This document shows positions 1 to 10,550 of a stretch of DNA of 64,000 nt, in pieces. A model generated the notes under the pieces. It was given only the letters and a program-made list of their open reading frames with translations, was not told where the DNA came from and searched no databases. Each line of letters starts with the position of its first letter. The first letter of the stretch is position 1. The position numbers were made by a program, and so were the translations under genes. Source of the stretch: Ariolimax columbianus (lineage: Eukaryota > Mollusca > Gastropoda > Stylommatophora > Arionidae); the NCBI GenBank assembly GCA_036924085.1, contig JAVGWX010000009.1, forward strand, positions 58,258,331 through 58,322,330, in the 5' to 3' direction.

Positions 1-951
1 TGGGACCAATTTTGTTCTTGATATATATAAATGATTTGGACATTGATATGAGATCCATGATTGCAAAATTTGCTGATGACACAAAACTATGCAGTAGTGT
101 CTCATCTAAAGCGGAAGTGGATCTATTGATGTCGGATTTAGATAAAATTCGAGAATGGTCTGTAAGCTGGCAAATGGAGTTTAATGTAGATAAATGTACA
201 GTCATCCACATGGGTAGATCCAATATGGAACATAATTACAGAATGGGAGAAAACAATATTAGAAAGATAGATAAGGAAAGGGACCTAGGGGTTATAATAG
301 ATCATACAGGAAAGGTGAGTGAGCAAGTTAAGGTAGCAGTGAAAAAGGCAAATGTAATGTTAGGTATGATAAAAAGAAATATTAAACATAGGAGCAAGGA
401 AGTGATCATCAAACTGTATAAAGCTTTAGTTAGACCTAGATTGGAGTACTGTGTACAGGTGTGGAGTCCTTATCATAGAGGGGACATAAATATGCTAGAA
501 AGAATACAAAAAAGAGCGACAAAGATGATAGTGGGATTCCAGAATTACAGTTATGAGGAACGACTCAGAAAAACCGGCCTACAGTGTCTCGAAGAGAGAA
601 GAATTCGTGGTGACAATACAGGTATATAAGATGATCAGAGGAATCGATAAATTAGACTATAACAAGTTTTTTTTAAATACAGCCACCTACAATAACACGA
701 GGGCATATCTACAAGCTGACTAAAAGAGAGGTCCAGGTTAGATATTAGGAAATATTTTTTTTAATCAGAGAGTGGTGTCTGCTTGGAATGCATTGCCAGG
801 GGAGGTAGTGGAGGCAGGGACAGTTAATGCATTTAAGAATAAACTGGATGCGCATAGCTTTTAGAGCAAGGTGATGTAAATGTAACTGGTTGTATACAGA
901 CTCTGCAAGGTCTTCTAAACCAGTATAAAAACGGTAAGTTAAGTTAAGTTA
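1..951 (+). mobile_element. LINE-T non-LTR retrotransposon, 3' part (reverse transcriptase)
   Basis: Enters from the left edge inside the reverse transcriptase. ILFLIYINDLD and the catalytic FADDTKLC box are clear at 12-110, followed by thumb/C-terminal motifs (RPRLEYCVQVWSP, MLERIQKRATKMI) characteristic of CR1/Jockey-like LINEs. Compared with the second copy (23873-25440, minus strand) a 2-bp deletion near 612 shifts the frame and ends the open frame at 629; residual homology runs on to WNALPGEVVEAG. The 3' end is a gtataaaaacgg block and (AAGTT)n tail at 936-951. Confidence 0.93.
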
Positions 952-1254
952 TAAGGCACATTAATACAATAAAACAATTTAAGAAATGGACCGACATAAA
1001 GGCATTAAGGAAATACACTTTTTCAACTAAATAAATAAATAGCACTTTTGCGAAAACGTAAGATGTGTGGGTGTAATTATGTTTACAATTTAGATGTTGC
1101 GTGCAATGAAATAAAGCGCCCATATTGTGATTGGTGTAAAGTGTGGAAGGTTCTGGTCTGTGATGTCCGTCCTATAAACCACTATAATGTAGAAGACCCT
1201 GCAAGTTATGTTTTGCTCAACTCGCCATTCAATTAATCGATCAATGTCCAGCGC

Positions 1255-1630
1255 TACTTTCGGAGCAAAGGCAATTGACAACCCTCCTCCAGCAAGTTGT
1301 GCTGTCCTTTCTGCATCTAACCAATTCAGGTCCAACGTCCGAAGTTAATTTTCACCTCTTCTCCAGGTGTTCTAGATAAGCTTCTCTTCATCTTCCCGTG
1401 TGGACTCCATGTCAGAGCCTGTCTGATCACGTTTGGGGGGGGGTGCTTTCCGTAGCGTATCTCATATCCAACGTCATTTGCTACGTTTGATCTGCTGCTC
1501 CACTGGTTGTTGAAGGTTACCTTTCAATCGGTCCTCGTCGTTCCTCACGATGTCTCGTCAGCCTTTACCCATTATCCTCCATACACATTTCTTGACGAAC
1601 TTCTGGAGTTGCAACTGTATTGCCTTTGCT
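1255..1630 (-). mobile_element. LINE C-terminal fragment (decayed)
   Basis: On the minus strand several frames together spell the common LINE C-terminus: LQKFVKKCVWRIMG, then KRSKWRWIxDTLRK, TGSDMESTRED and LNWLDAERTAQLAGGG. These match the (R)KWRWIGHTLRK...TWxxLExxAQDR pattern of LINE reverse transcriptases. Stops and frameshifts, including a G/C homopolymer at 1434-1443, make it a relic. Confidence 0.65.
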
Positions 1631-1644
1631 GGTATTGAAGGGGA

Positions 1645-1865
1645 CTGAGTGGTCTCAAGGTCAGACGTCGGCCTCGGTGCTGGAGGTCGCGGGTTCAAAT
1701 TACGGTGGAGACCTGTATTTTTTCATGTAGACTTTTTAGTATTTCCCCGAATCTCTGGGTAGGAGAAATCAGACGCTCATGTGCAGTGTCGCACACGTTA
1801 TATCACTTGGCAGTTGGAAATCGAAAAGAGTAGGCTTAACGGCCGCTGCTCCGGTAAAATTCAAA
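1645..1865 (+). mobile_element. SINE-R copy (tRNA-derived head)
   Basis: Contains a tRNA-like head (tggtctcaaggtcagacg, B box gggttcaaattac) followed by tggagacctg and a T-rich spacer, and ends in aacggccgctgctccgg. The same arrangement occurs at 17455-17700 (minus) and 22240-22740 (plus). Confidence 0.7.
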
Positions 1866-1969
1866 ATTATGTTTAAAATCTACGCGATCTATTACCGGAT
1901 CCACGCTGGTGCTACAAAGGTTCGTACATTGTGCTGGGATTCTCCAAAAATTATGGAAATGAACAGAGC

Positions 1970-2362
1970 ACGTTTTGTTAAAACATGGCCTACTTTAGAT
2001 AGACGGTCTGAATCACCGGGAAAATCCCTTTGAAATGTCAGATTCCAAAGTTGACTAAATAACGAACTCATATTGTACCAAAGTTTAAAAGCAATACATG
2101 CTCCACACAGAAAAATAAAACAAATTCACTGTGCAAAACAATACAACAAATCACAATTGAGAGTGATCCTTTCACAAAATTCTGCCCTAAACCAACTGCA
2201 TATGCATCTTTGTTTCCCAAACACGCTAATATAGGTACACTGATAGTTGGCACATGCAAGTTCCGTTATTTAGTCAGCCTTGGAATATGACGTTTCAAGG
2301 GGATTTCACCGCGAGTCAGAAGGCCTGCCTCTGCAGTAGACTGTGGTTAAACAGTGTGCAAT
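1970..2362. mobile_element. MITE-like element with long imperfect terminal inverted repeats
   Basis: A left arm at about 1977-2080 (core attccaaagttgactaaata) is repeated in inverted, diverged form at about 2233-2360 (core tatttagtcagccttggaat), with about 150 bp between. The arms are about 100 bp with indels. No coding potential. Element family unknown; a non-autonomous DNA transposon is the simplest reading. Confidence 0.5.
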
Positions 2363-2817
2363 GACGTTGATTCTTCGACTAAACTAAACCAAGTTTCTGC
2401 TCCGTGCAGGAAAACTGACTTGACATTGGAATAAAACAATATTAACTTGATCTTCGTCTTTATTTCCTTGGATCTCCGTGTTTTATTCAAAAACAAATTC
2501 GTCATTCACACAGTCCAAAAGCCTGACGAGTGAGGAGTGGCCATCTAGGCTTCATAGATTTCTCTAGAAACAACTCCTGACATACGATACATATATCAAC
2601 AAGAGAGTTCACAACAAGAATAAAATGTTTACAGAAATCAATAACTATTACTTCTCGATAAACAGAGCCGACATGACAGTACATCAGGGTGACTAAATGT
2701 TCTTAGTCACTTGTTTCAATTTGATAAGGGTAAGGATATGTATGGTTCTGTTGGCTCGCTGGATGTACATCATCCTGTTCCGCCCTTGCAGACAATGCTC
2801 TCTGCTATATCTTTTGT
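2363..2817. other. Unassigned sequence
   Basis: AT-rich, only short spurious open frames; nothing recognised. Confidence 0.5.
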
Positions 2818-3069
2818 TTTTGTTTTTTTTGCGTTCGCCTTATTTCTCTATTCTTCAAGGCGGGTGTGCGTTGCACTGAGGTTTTTATTTTGCGCCTGTC
2901 GGCCCAGTGCATCCGACTTCAGCATGCATTTTTTCTAAGTGTCTGCTTCCTCCTGCATTTTCTAAGGGTTTGCTTCCCCGGGGTAACGGCCGGTGCTGTA
3001 GTGGGGATCGATACTAGCACCTACTGGTTGTGAGCCGTGTCACTTAACCACTAGGCCACACCGTACCCT
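2818..3069 (-). mobile_element. SINE-A copy
   Basis: Minus-strand copy of the tRNA-derived SINE-A: head with ggcctagtggttaagtgaca and the B-box region, middle aagcaaacccttaga, core tgctgaagtcggatgcactg, 3' part ending ggcgaacgcaaaaaaaa (read here as the T-rich start). No clear target duplication. Confidence 0.85.
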
Positions 3070-3135
3070 CAGCTGGATCTAAGTTTGAATTCAAACGCCA
3101 ATAGAGTTGACTTTTATTTTAGGTACGTTGTTAAT

Positions 3136-3622
3136 GCTCATGAGAGAGATAAACTTATAAACGAATTGGAATTGTCACATAAATCGCAGTCATTCATTCC
3201 CTCAGCACTGGGATCGCTACCAGTTGATCAAGTAGCTGGCACTGATCAGACATAATTCACAAGGTCACCCACCATCTTCATCTTCAGAAAGGGCCACACC
3301 TACAAATGAACAACCGGAAGTTCACGATGCAGCATTGATTAAATCCAATCATTCCGACATTCCTAGAGGATCCGGAGACCCTACAGGAGCAATCGGTGAA
3401 GCAACACCTCGGCAAGCTGGCCATCAAGAGACACTCCCACCTGAAACTGATGGTGCGAAACCTCAACAGAGTGTTCTTCAAGAGACACCCGCACCTGACA
3501 CTGATGGTGCGAAACCTAAATAGAGTGCCCTTCAAGAGACACTTACACCTGACACTAATGGTGTGAAACCGCAACAGAGTGTCCTTTAAGAAACACCAAA
3601 ACCTGTGTTTATATCGCTGATC
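3136..3622 (+). pseudogene. Decayed partial duplicate of the HDAC6 linker exon
   Basis: Closely matches 4430-5055 of the functional exon, only about 200-700 bp upstream of it and in the same orientation. It starts at gctcatgagagagat and ends at tatatcgctgatc. The copy is not coding: TTG became TAA after GTD-QT, a 4-bp insertion shifts frame near 3265, and repeat-unit glutamines became TAG (3521) and TAA (3586). It has fewer 54-bp units and lacks the segment encoding IPKNIPLRETPEL. This is a DNA-level tandem duplication, not a retrocopy, since no exon junction is crossed. Confidence 0.88.
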
Positions 3623-3814
3623 ATGTAAAATGGTAAAAATAATTTTTAAGTTCATGTTCTTATGGATATTATTTAGACTTCTCAATCTCTGAGCCAAGCT
3701 CTAATTCCATATTATAATGAATCATATTTAGACGTAACAGCCTTTAAGCTAAGTTAAAATGCCATGTTCTAACGAATATTTAGTATAATTCTCAGTCACA
3801 TCCTTCTGTTGCAG
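3623..3814. other. Intron sequence before the HDAC6 linker exon
   Basis: AT-rich, ends with the polypyrimidine tract and AG acceptor at 3814. Nothing else seen. Confidence 0.5.
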
Positions 3815-5203
3815 CTGGACCTATGCGAGCACCACACAGGAATGTATTCCACTCGTCTTCTGACTCTACTGTGACGACTCCTTCTTTGTCTTATACGGCA
3901 ACCAAGAGTACGAACACCACTGAGACTGACGCACATACGACTGAAACCAGCTTGGACACTGTTCCTTCATCTGCGCAGTCCTCGAAGGATGCCTCCTCAA
4001 TTCAAACTACTGATCCGTCAACGAACGAAACAAGTGCAGACGCCACAAGCACTGCAGATAACAGCAGTGGGTCTGCATCCGACCGTAATACTTCCAATGT
4101 CATCACTGGAGATGTCAATAGTTCACAGAAGGAAGGACTTACTCTGCCATCAATTGCAGAGTGTCAATCGCCACTGCTATCTCGTTCTGGGGAGCCAGTA
4201 GTGGCACAAGTAGATGTAGACGCAATTTTGAAAAGTAATTCAGAACCGACAGAGTCCAGTGCGCAAGCAAGTGTCTCTCCAATTATAGAAGAAATCATTT
4301 CAGATATCCTGAGTTTGACCGTATCCAACTCGACGCCGGGGGCAAGTTCTCGTGACGAAAAGTGTATCAACGTTGCGGATACTGTGTCTGACAATGTGAA
4401 GCTTAATGAAACAGAAGTAAACCAGGCATGCGCTCATGAGAGAGATAAACTTATAAACGAATCAGAATTGTCACATAAATCTCAGTCATTCTCTCCCTCA
4501 GCACTGGGCTCGCTACCAGTTGATCCAGTAGCTGGCACTGATCAGACATTGTCCACAAGGTCACCATCGTCATCTTCAGAAAGTGCCACACCTACAAATG
4601 AACAACCGGAAGTTCACGATGCAGCATTAAATAAATCCAATCATTCCGACACTCCTAGAGGATCCGGAGACCCTGCAGGAGCAATTCCTAAAAATATTCC
4701 ACTGCGTGAAACACCAGAACTTGGCACTGGTGAAGCAATACCTCGACAAGCTGGCCACCAAGAAACACCCCAACCTGGCACTGATGGTGCGAAACCTAAA
4801 CAGAGTGTCCTTCAAGAGACACTTACACCTGGCACTGATGGTGCTAAACCTCAACAGAGTGTCCTTCAACAGACACTCCCACATGGCACTGATGGTGCGA
4901 AACCTAAACAGAGTGTCCTTCAAGAGACACTCCCACCTGGCACTGATGGTGTGAAACCTAAACAGAGTGTCCTTCAAGAGACACCCCCACCTGGCACTGA
5001 TGGTGCGAAACCTAAACACAATGTCCTTCAAGAAACACCAAAACCTGTGTTTATATCGCTGATCTACGGAGGTGAGCCTGATCCAGAACCTTTAAGCATC
5101 TTTGCCGACAACCCTCTAATGTCATCTCAAGAACAGGTAATCCTTGCAAGAGAGAAAAGTAGAGGAAAGAGAGACACATTGAGCACACTGTCTGGGAACA
5201 ATG
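3815..5203 (+). CDS. HDAC6: HDAC6 exon: disordered Ser/Thr-rich linker with 18-residue repeats
   Basis: Internal coding exon of about 463 codons. The acceptor is a pyrimidine-rich tract ending ttctgttgcag at 3814; the first two bases finish a split codon (phase 1). The donor is g|gttagt at 5203/5204, also phase 1. A Met codon at 3823 is probably just an internal codon. The protein is dominated by Ser, Thr, Pro, Asn and Asp with no predicted globular domain, as expected for the region between the second deacetylase domain and the zinc finger of HDAC6. Residues about 299-406 hold six tandem 18-residue repeats (GTDGAKPKQSVLQ core). After the repeats comes a less repetitive stretch with PLSIFADNPL. 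No homologous domain is recognised, so the assignment rests on phase continuity with the ZnF exons and on position. An independent unknown gene is the alternative. Confidence 0.72.
4708..5031 (+). repeat. Coding minisatellite, 6 x 54 bp, inside the HDAC6 linker exon
   Basis: Six in-frame 54-bp units each encode 18 residues of the form ETPxPGTDGAKPKQSVLQ; a seventh starts (ETPKP) and stops. The first unit is the most diverged (GTGEAIPRQAGHQ). The array lies where human HDAC6 has its SE14 (Ser-Glu tetradecapeptide) repeats. The sequences are not clearly homologous beyond a LxQT...GGA-like rhythm. Confidence 0.9.
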
Positions 5204-5230
5204 GTTAGTAATATATTTCATCAATGTAGT

Positions 5231-5263
<33 letters not shown>

Positions 5264-6060
5264 CTTCTTCTCCTTTTTAATGACTTCCTCTTATGTCGTC
5301 TTACTTCTTATCCGTCATACTTCTTATCATTCTTACTTCTAATTCTTCATACTTCTTATCCGTCATACTTCTTATCATTCTTACTTCTTATCATTCATAC
5401 TTCTTATCATTCTTACTTCTAATTCTTCATACTTCTTATCCGTCATACTTCTTATCATTCTTATTTCTTATCCTTCATACTTCTTATCGTTCATACTTCT
5501 TATCATTCTTACTTCTTATCCTTCATACTTCTTATCATTCTTACTTCTAATTCTTCATACTTCTTATCCGTCATACTTCTTATCATTCTTATTTCTTATC
5601 CTTCATACTTCTTATCGTTCATACTTCTTATCATTCTTACTTCTTATCCTTCATACTTCTTATCATTCTTACTTCTAATTCTTCATACTTCTTATCCGTC
5701 ATACTTCTTATCATTCTTATTTCTTATCCTTCATACTTCTTATCGTTCATACTTCTTATCATTCTTACTTCTTATCCTTCATACTTCTCACCTTTCTTAT
5801 GTTTTGTCCTTCGCACTTATCATTCATATTTCTTATTCTTCTTAATTCTTATTTAGTGTCATACATACAGCTTATCCTTCATGCTTCTAATCATTACTTC
5901 TTATCCTTCATACTTATAATTCGTAATTCTTATCCCAGTTACTTCTTATACTTACTTATCCTTCTTACTTGTATGCCTATTTGTTAGCTTTCTTCTTATC
6001 TTTCATACTTCATATTCTTCATACTTTTAATCCTTTTTCTTACCCTTACTTTTTATTATT
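5231..6060 (+). repeat. CTT tract and 16-bp satellite with 128-bp higher-order unit
   Basis: A pure (CTT)n run (about 5235-5270) grades into 16-bp units of tacttcttatcattct type. Variants are arranged so that a block of eight units repeats: the taattcttcatac variant falls at 5421, 5549 and 5677, a 128-bp spacing. The 3' end (after about 5790) is degraded. It starts about 27 bp downstream of the HDAC6 donor at 5204. Confidence 0.9.
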
Positions 6061-6141
6061 ACCTCTTATCCTTACACATGTCGGAAGCATATAGCTTAAT
6101 GTGGCAATGCCATTGCTTCTTACTAGCAATGTAGTGGGGAA

Positions 6142-6163
6142 CCCCCCCCCCCCCCCCCCCCCC
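6142..6163. repeat. C homopolymer (22 bp)
   Basis: Uninterrupted run of C. Length may be unreliable in the assembly. Confidence 0.9.
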
Positions 6164-6205
6164 ACAGCTTCCGCCACTGAGTGAAATGGGTCTGAAACGC
6201 GCAGT

Positions 6206-6440
6206 GGGTACGGCGTGGGCTAGTGGTTAAGTGACACGGCTCAGCCAGAACGTGCTGGGTTCGATCGCCATCACAGCACCGGCCGTTACCCCGGGGAAGC
6301 AAACCCTTTGAAAATGTAGGAGGAAGCAGGCCCTTACATAAAATGTATGCTGAAGTCGGATGCACAGGCGCAAAATAAAATTACAGTGCAACGCACACCG
6401 CCTTGGGGATTAGAGAAATAAGGCGAAAGAACAAACAAAA
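6206..6440 (+). mobile_element. SINE-A copy with target-site duplication
   Basis: Complete SINE-A from the tRNA-like head to the A-rich tail, flanked by the direct repeat AACGCGCAGT at 6196-6205 and 6441-6450. Confidence 0.93.
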
Positions 6441-6684
6441 AACGCGCAGTAATGTGATCAAGCCATGACATCTTATGTCACTAAGGAAAGCAGGTCTTAA
6501 ACGCGCGGCCTGCATGCAGATTTAAGTGGCATCCCAGTGATGAAAAGGTAAGGGAAAGACAGCAGCCACTGTTGTTGGGGACTTCATTGTACTATGTCAC
6601 ATCCTGTTTTAGAGTATTGGTGGTTAGGTTCATTCGTTGCCTAGCAAGACGTGTAACCATTTTGGGACAGCTAGGTGAAATGTG

Positions 6685-6751
6685 GTAGAGCGTATAGCCT
6701 GGTCGACAGTGACCGGGCTTGCTAAGACTGAGTTTACAGCGCGCCAGGGTT
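6685..6751 (+). mobile_element. 5' part of a tRNA-derived SINE split by LINE-J
   Basis: gtggtagagcgtatagcctg is an A-box-like head. Its B box is completed only across the LINE-J insertion: gcgccagggtt here joins cgaaatcccgg at 8345. The remainder of this SINE is probably 8345-8500. Confidence 0.6.
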
Positions 6752-8333
6752 CTTCTTCTTCTTCTTCTTCTTCTTCGTACGCAGTCAGACAGTAACCATT
6801 ATTTTTTCGAAAAAAGCGGCGGTCATCCTGAGGCTGTCGACACTGCCATAGAGCTTGTCTTTAGGTTCCACTGGTGATGGCCACATCTGCTCTATCTGAT
6901 CCTCGTATGTCGGGCAGTTCTGCAGCAGATGTTCAGCGGTCATTTTCCCGGTACCACACGGGCATTCGTCGGTTCCACCTATCTTCAATTTGTTGAATAG
7001 GTGGTACCTCAGTCTATTGTGGCCAGTGCGAAGTCTGAAGACAACGACCTGCTCTCTTCTGTTCAACTTGTAATAGGCATCGTTTTTGGTGTAACCAGTA
7101 GGTTCGGTTTCCCATTTGGTCATGTATCTGGCTTTAATAAGCCGTTTTGACTCTTCGTACGTCATACTAGTATCTGTTTGTGGTAGCCTTGCACCTTCTT
7201 TTGCCAGTCTTTCTGCCTCCTTGTTGCCTTGGATGTTGCAGTGTGATGGGACCCACTGTACCACTACCCTTTTTGGTGCGGACTGCTGGCATAGTTGACA
7301 GAGTACTGCTCTTAAGTCATTAAGCTCAGTGTTTTTCTGGCTTTTTAGCGCTGTAACTACGGCCAGAGCATCTGTAAGCAGGACTGTATGGCTTTCATTT
7401 TCTTTATGTGTCACCATTTCCTCCACTGCCGCCCTCAGTGCCTCTGCCTCCGCTCTGAAATTGCTTGTGTACTAACCAGTAGCGAATGACAGTGTTACTT
7501 TTCTGCCATTTGGTAGGTTCAGGAATGCTCCTGCCCCTCCGTTCCGTGTAGTGTTTGTTACAGAACCGTCGGTGTATGCATGGGTCCAGTCCATGCTTGG
7601 GTAGTTTTCCGATATAAAGCTTAGGGTAGTATCTCTCCTTTCTTTTTCAGTCTGGCCGTTTTTGTTTCCAATACCTGGTATATTTTCTACCACTTCTGGA
7701 AATATATCCTGCCTCCAGGTAGGCTTTCGTACAGTAGTGATGGGCTTTGGTGTTGTTAGTGCGTTTATGGGATCTTCATGGGTCTTTGCTTTGGCTATTT
7801 CTGCAAAGTTTTTCCGCTTTAGTTTCCCATTTCCGAAATTGTTTAGTCTCTGGTGCATTGGATGGTCAGTCAGTCTTCGGAGTTTCTCTGACTGCAACTG
7901 GGCTCTGCAGTCTCTTCTATCGGTCATGGATTGCAGTTTTGTAATCTTTTCAAGTTCTACAATTGGTGTTGACTTCATGCCTCCTGTTATAACTCTCATG
8001 GCTTGGTTTTGAAGTTTGCTAACTTTATCGAAGTTCGCCTTTGCTGCTGTTGTCCATGCCGAAATGCCATACTCGAGAACTGGTCTCACTCTTCCAGTGT
8101 ACAGTTTCTTTAGTATGCTTTCGTCTGCTCCCCAGCTTGTGCCAGCAAGTTTCCTCATGATTGCCATTCTTTCTCTGGCTCTCATTCGGTTTCTCTCGAT
8201 CTGACTTTTCCATGGCATGCGCCGATCAAATGTGACTCCCAGATAGTTTGGGTTGTCGTTTGGCTGCAGGAATTTGCCATTTAAACTTAATTTGGTATTT
8301 TGGGGTTTGATTGAAAGCGAGAATATTGTACAT
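6752..8333 (-). mobile_element. LINE-J retrotransposon, 5'-truncated (RT C-terminus and RNase H)
   Basis: Bounded by the direct repeat GCGCCAGGGTT (6741-6751 and 8334-8344), with the (GAA)n tail at the 6752 side. Minus-strand coding has two parts. 8333-7472 holds the RT C-terminus (YLGVTFDRRMPWKSQI, RPVLEYGISAW, KLQNQAMRVITGG) and the start of RNase H (HAYTDGSV). 7426-6785 holds the rest of RNase H (AEAEAL, LLTDALAVV, WVPSHCNIQGNKEAERL) and a Cys-rich tail (CPCGTGKMTAEHLLQNCPTY). One in-frame TAG near 7470 separates them; another copy has AAG there. The Asp of the final AD/EEADRL motif is Glu here. The apparent start codon at 8467 lies in flanking SINE, not in the LINE. RNase H places it near the I/Jockey group. 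Confidence 0.93.
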
Positions 8334-8344
8334 GCGCCAGGGTT

Positions 8345-9235
8345 CGAAATCCCGGATTGATAGAAAATAAAACCAGGCGTGGTTCGATGCTCGTACAAAC
8401 GTTCTTCCAGTCGATCCAGCTGTAAACGGGTAACTGACGTATGAGTTGGGGAAGGTATATACAACAAGGAAGGGAACTAGCCACCTCGCCACACATAGTT
8501 GTTGCCATGCCACTGACCTTTACCTTTACCTAAGTGAACTGAAGCATGATGGTAGCGGGAGTTGAAACGGGTACCTTTACCGTGAAAAGCGAGTGCTCTA
8601 CCCACGAATCATAAGTATAACAGATAATACAGATGGAGGAGGCCTTAAGCCAGGGTTTCTCAGCGTGCATTCTGCGGACCCCTAATGTGCCGTGAAAGGT
8701 CTCTATAGGTTTAACGATATTAACAACAATGAAATCTAGTCGATAAAAACATAATAGATAATGGCTCAGTGACCACACCAGGACAACAACAGAACGATGC
8801 CTTCGTTACTACTTTAAGGCCTTTATCAGGGACAAAACTAACAAAAACAACTAAAATATCGCAATAGAAATGTAAAATAAGCTGTTCATGTTAACAGCAA
8901 TACATTGAAGTGACTATTAACGTGTAAGTCACTGTGTGCCAGTCGTGAAAAAAAGAAAAGGTATAACAAGAAATTGTCGATGTGATTACCAATTATTTTG
9001 TTATTGTTCTTTTTTTAAACAGACGAAAACATGAACAAATTACAACAAACATGATAGCAAAAGACACACAATATGCAGATGCGCATACAGAAAAAGGACA
9101 GGGAAATAGATGAGTAAGGAATCGTAATAAGAGAGATATCGAGAAAGAAAAATGAAAAGAGGACAGAGTACAGTAAAATCTAGCGTCATATCTCTTTCAC
9201 TTATATCATATAGTGCATTGTAAATGAATTACAGA
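8345..9235. other. Unassigned, with SINE remainder and a possible hAT terminus
   Basis: The first about 150 bp are the remainder of the SINE interrupted by LINE-J. Around 8653-8700 a cagggtttctcagcgtgcat stretch resembles a hAT transposon end, but no partner end was found. The rest is AT-rich with no recognisable gene. Confidence 0.4.
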
Positions 9236-9595
9236 CGGGGATCAAGATGCTGAGCAGCGCATTAGTTGCAGTGGTCAGCGACCCATAACTGACTGCTAGC
9301 ATCAGGGCCAGCGAACCATAGCTGCCAAGACCCTTCTATAACTCCACGCGGTGATCCTGGATAAAAGGCTGCAGCAGGGCAGACTGGCTAAGGAGAATGA
9401 ATCGAAGAGGGAATGCTAACCCGGTACTCCAAAAAATGCTTGCTGAAGTCGGATGTGTTGGATCGAAAGGTGCTAATATCGCAGCCAAGCTGTAAACTAC
9501 AACACAACGCATTCCGTTCTCTGGACTACATTCTGCTACTTACCTTTTCAGGGTTTGGTAGTGGGAGATTGAGAACGAACGAAGAAGAAGAAGAA
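9236..9595 (+). mobile_element. SINE-G copy with target-site duplication
   Basis: A full-length about 360-bp element starting ggggatcaagatgctgagca and ending cgaacgaagaagaagaagaa. Flanked by GAATTACAGA at 9226-9235 and 9596-9605. No obvious tRNA head. Confidence 0.93.
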
Positions 9596-9839
9596 GAATT
9601 ACAGATGAACCAGGTATATGGTACGCGTGTATGACAATATATAGACTCATATAGGGACGCTCTGGTCCGTCTGCATCTTCAAACATCTCCACCAGTCGCC
9701 CACAAATATAATGAACTGAGGTTAACCCTTGGCCAAGCATGATATTTTAGAGGAGAAGACCTGAATACATTCACTCCTTTTTGGCGAGTGTCAATATACG
9801 TATTTCAGCCATAATGTATTACACCATGAAGATCATGCT

Positions 9840-10070
9840 GCTGAAAAGAAGTAATAGAAGAGAAAGTGCAGGACAGAAGTAAATTGCGCTACAGATGGGA
9901 CGATATCATCACCAGATAGACACACGGAAAAGCTTATCAGAATGCATCACAACAGTAACAGACAGGGGACGCTGGAAATCTATTAGAGGTGACGTGCGAT
10001 ACAGAGATAGCAATTGATATGATCTGGTCCGACTAGAAACAGGAAATGACGTAGATCTCTGACACATGCC
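9840..10070 (+). mobile_element. LINE C-terminal fragment
   Basis: Broken frames read KLRYRWDDIITR and SECITTVTDRGRWKSIRGDV, the Lys/Arg-Trp-x-Asp-Asp-Ile ... DRxxWK pattern of LINE C-termini. No catalytic part remains. Confidence 0.5.
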
Positions 10071-10297
10071 AAAGTTCACTCTCATCATTGCATGGTTACG
10101 TCTAATACAAGTTATAAAGCGGTTTTATTCACCTACGATGGAAGCCGGATAAACGTATGTGACGTCTGAGGGGATGAGAACGGGCTAGCGTTGGCGTCGG
10201 GCTCACTTTATGAAAGCCCGCTGACAGTTTTATCATATAGTCAGTTGTCCATCACAAGCGATGATAGCGACATCATAAGACGGTTGTTGTCTTGATG

Positions 10298-10550
10298 TAA
10301 CTTGCGCTGTATTAGGATTGTTGTGAGGAAGAACTGCGTTGGTCATCAACCTCATTCTGTGGTCACGAGATACATTGGACCAGTAGCAGGACATACGTCA
10401 GGACGACTGGAGATAACTCTGTATGCAGGCACTCTGGTCCCACCTATCTTGAGATCAGGGGTCGCTTTAAAACGTGGTATTCGATCGTCCACCGTTCATT
10501 GCTTTGAGCGGCGAGTGTCTTACCTCTTCACCACAACGTCCCCATGAGGA
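10298..10550 (-). mobile_element. SINE-Q copy (tRNA-derived)
   Basis: Minus-strand reading begins with an A-box-like gtggtgaagaggtaagacac. The body cctgcatacagagttatctc is shared with 46800-46985 (plus) and 60029-60232 (minus). Confidence 0.6.

Noticed and set aside
8653..8720. Full hAT element
   Set aside because: Only one terminus-like sequence was found; no partner TIR or target duplication.
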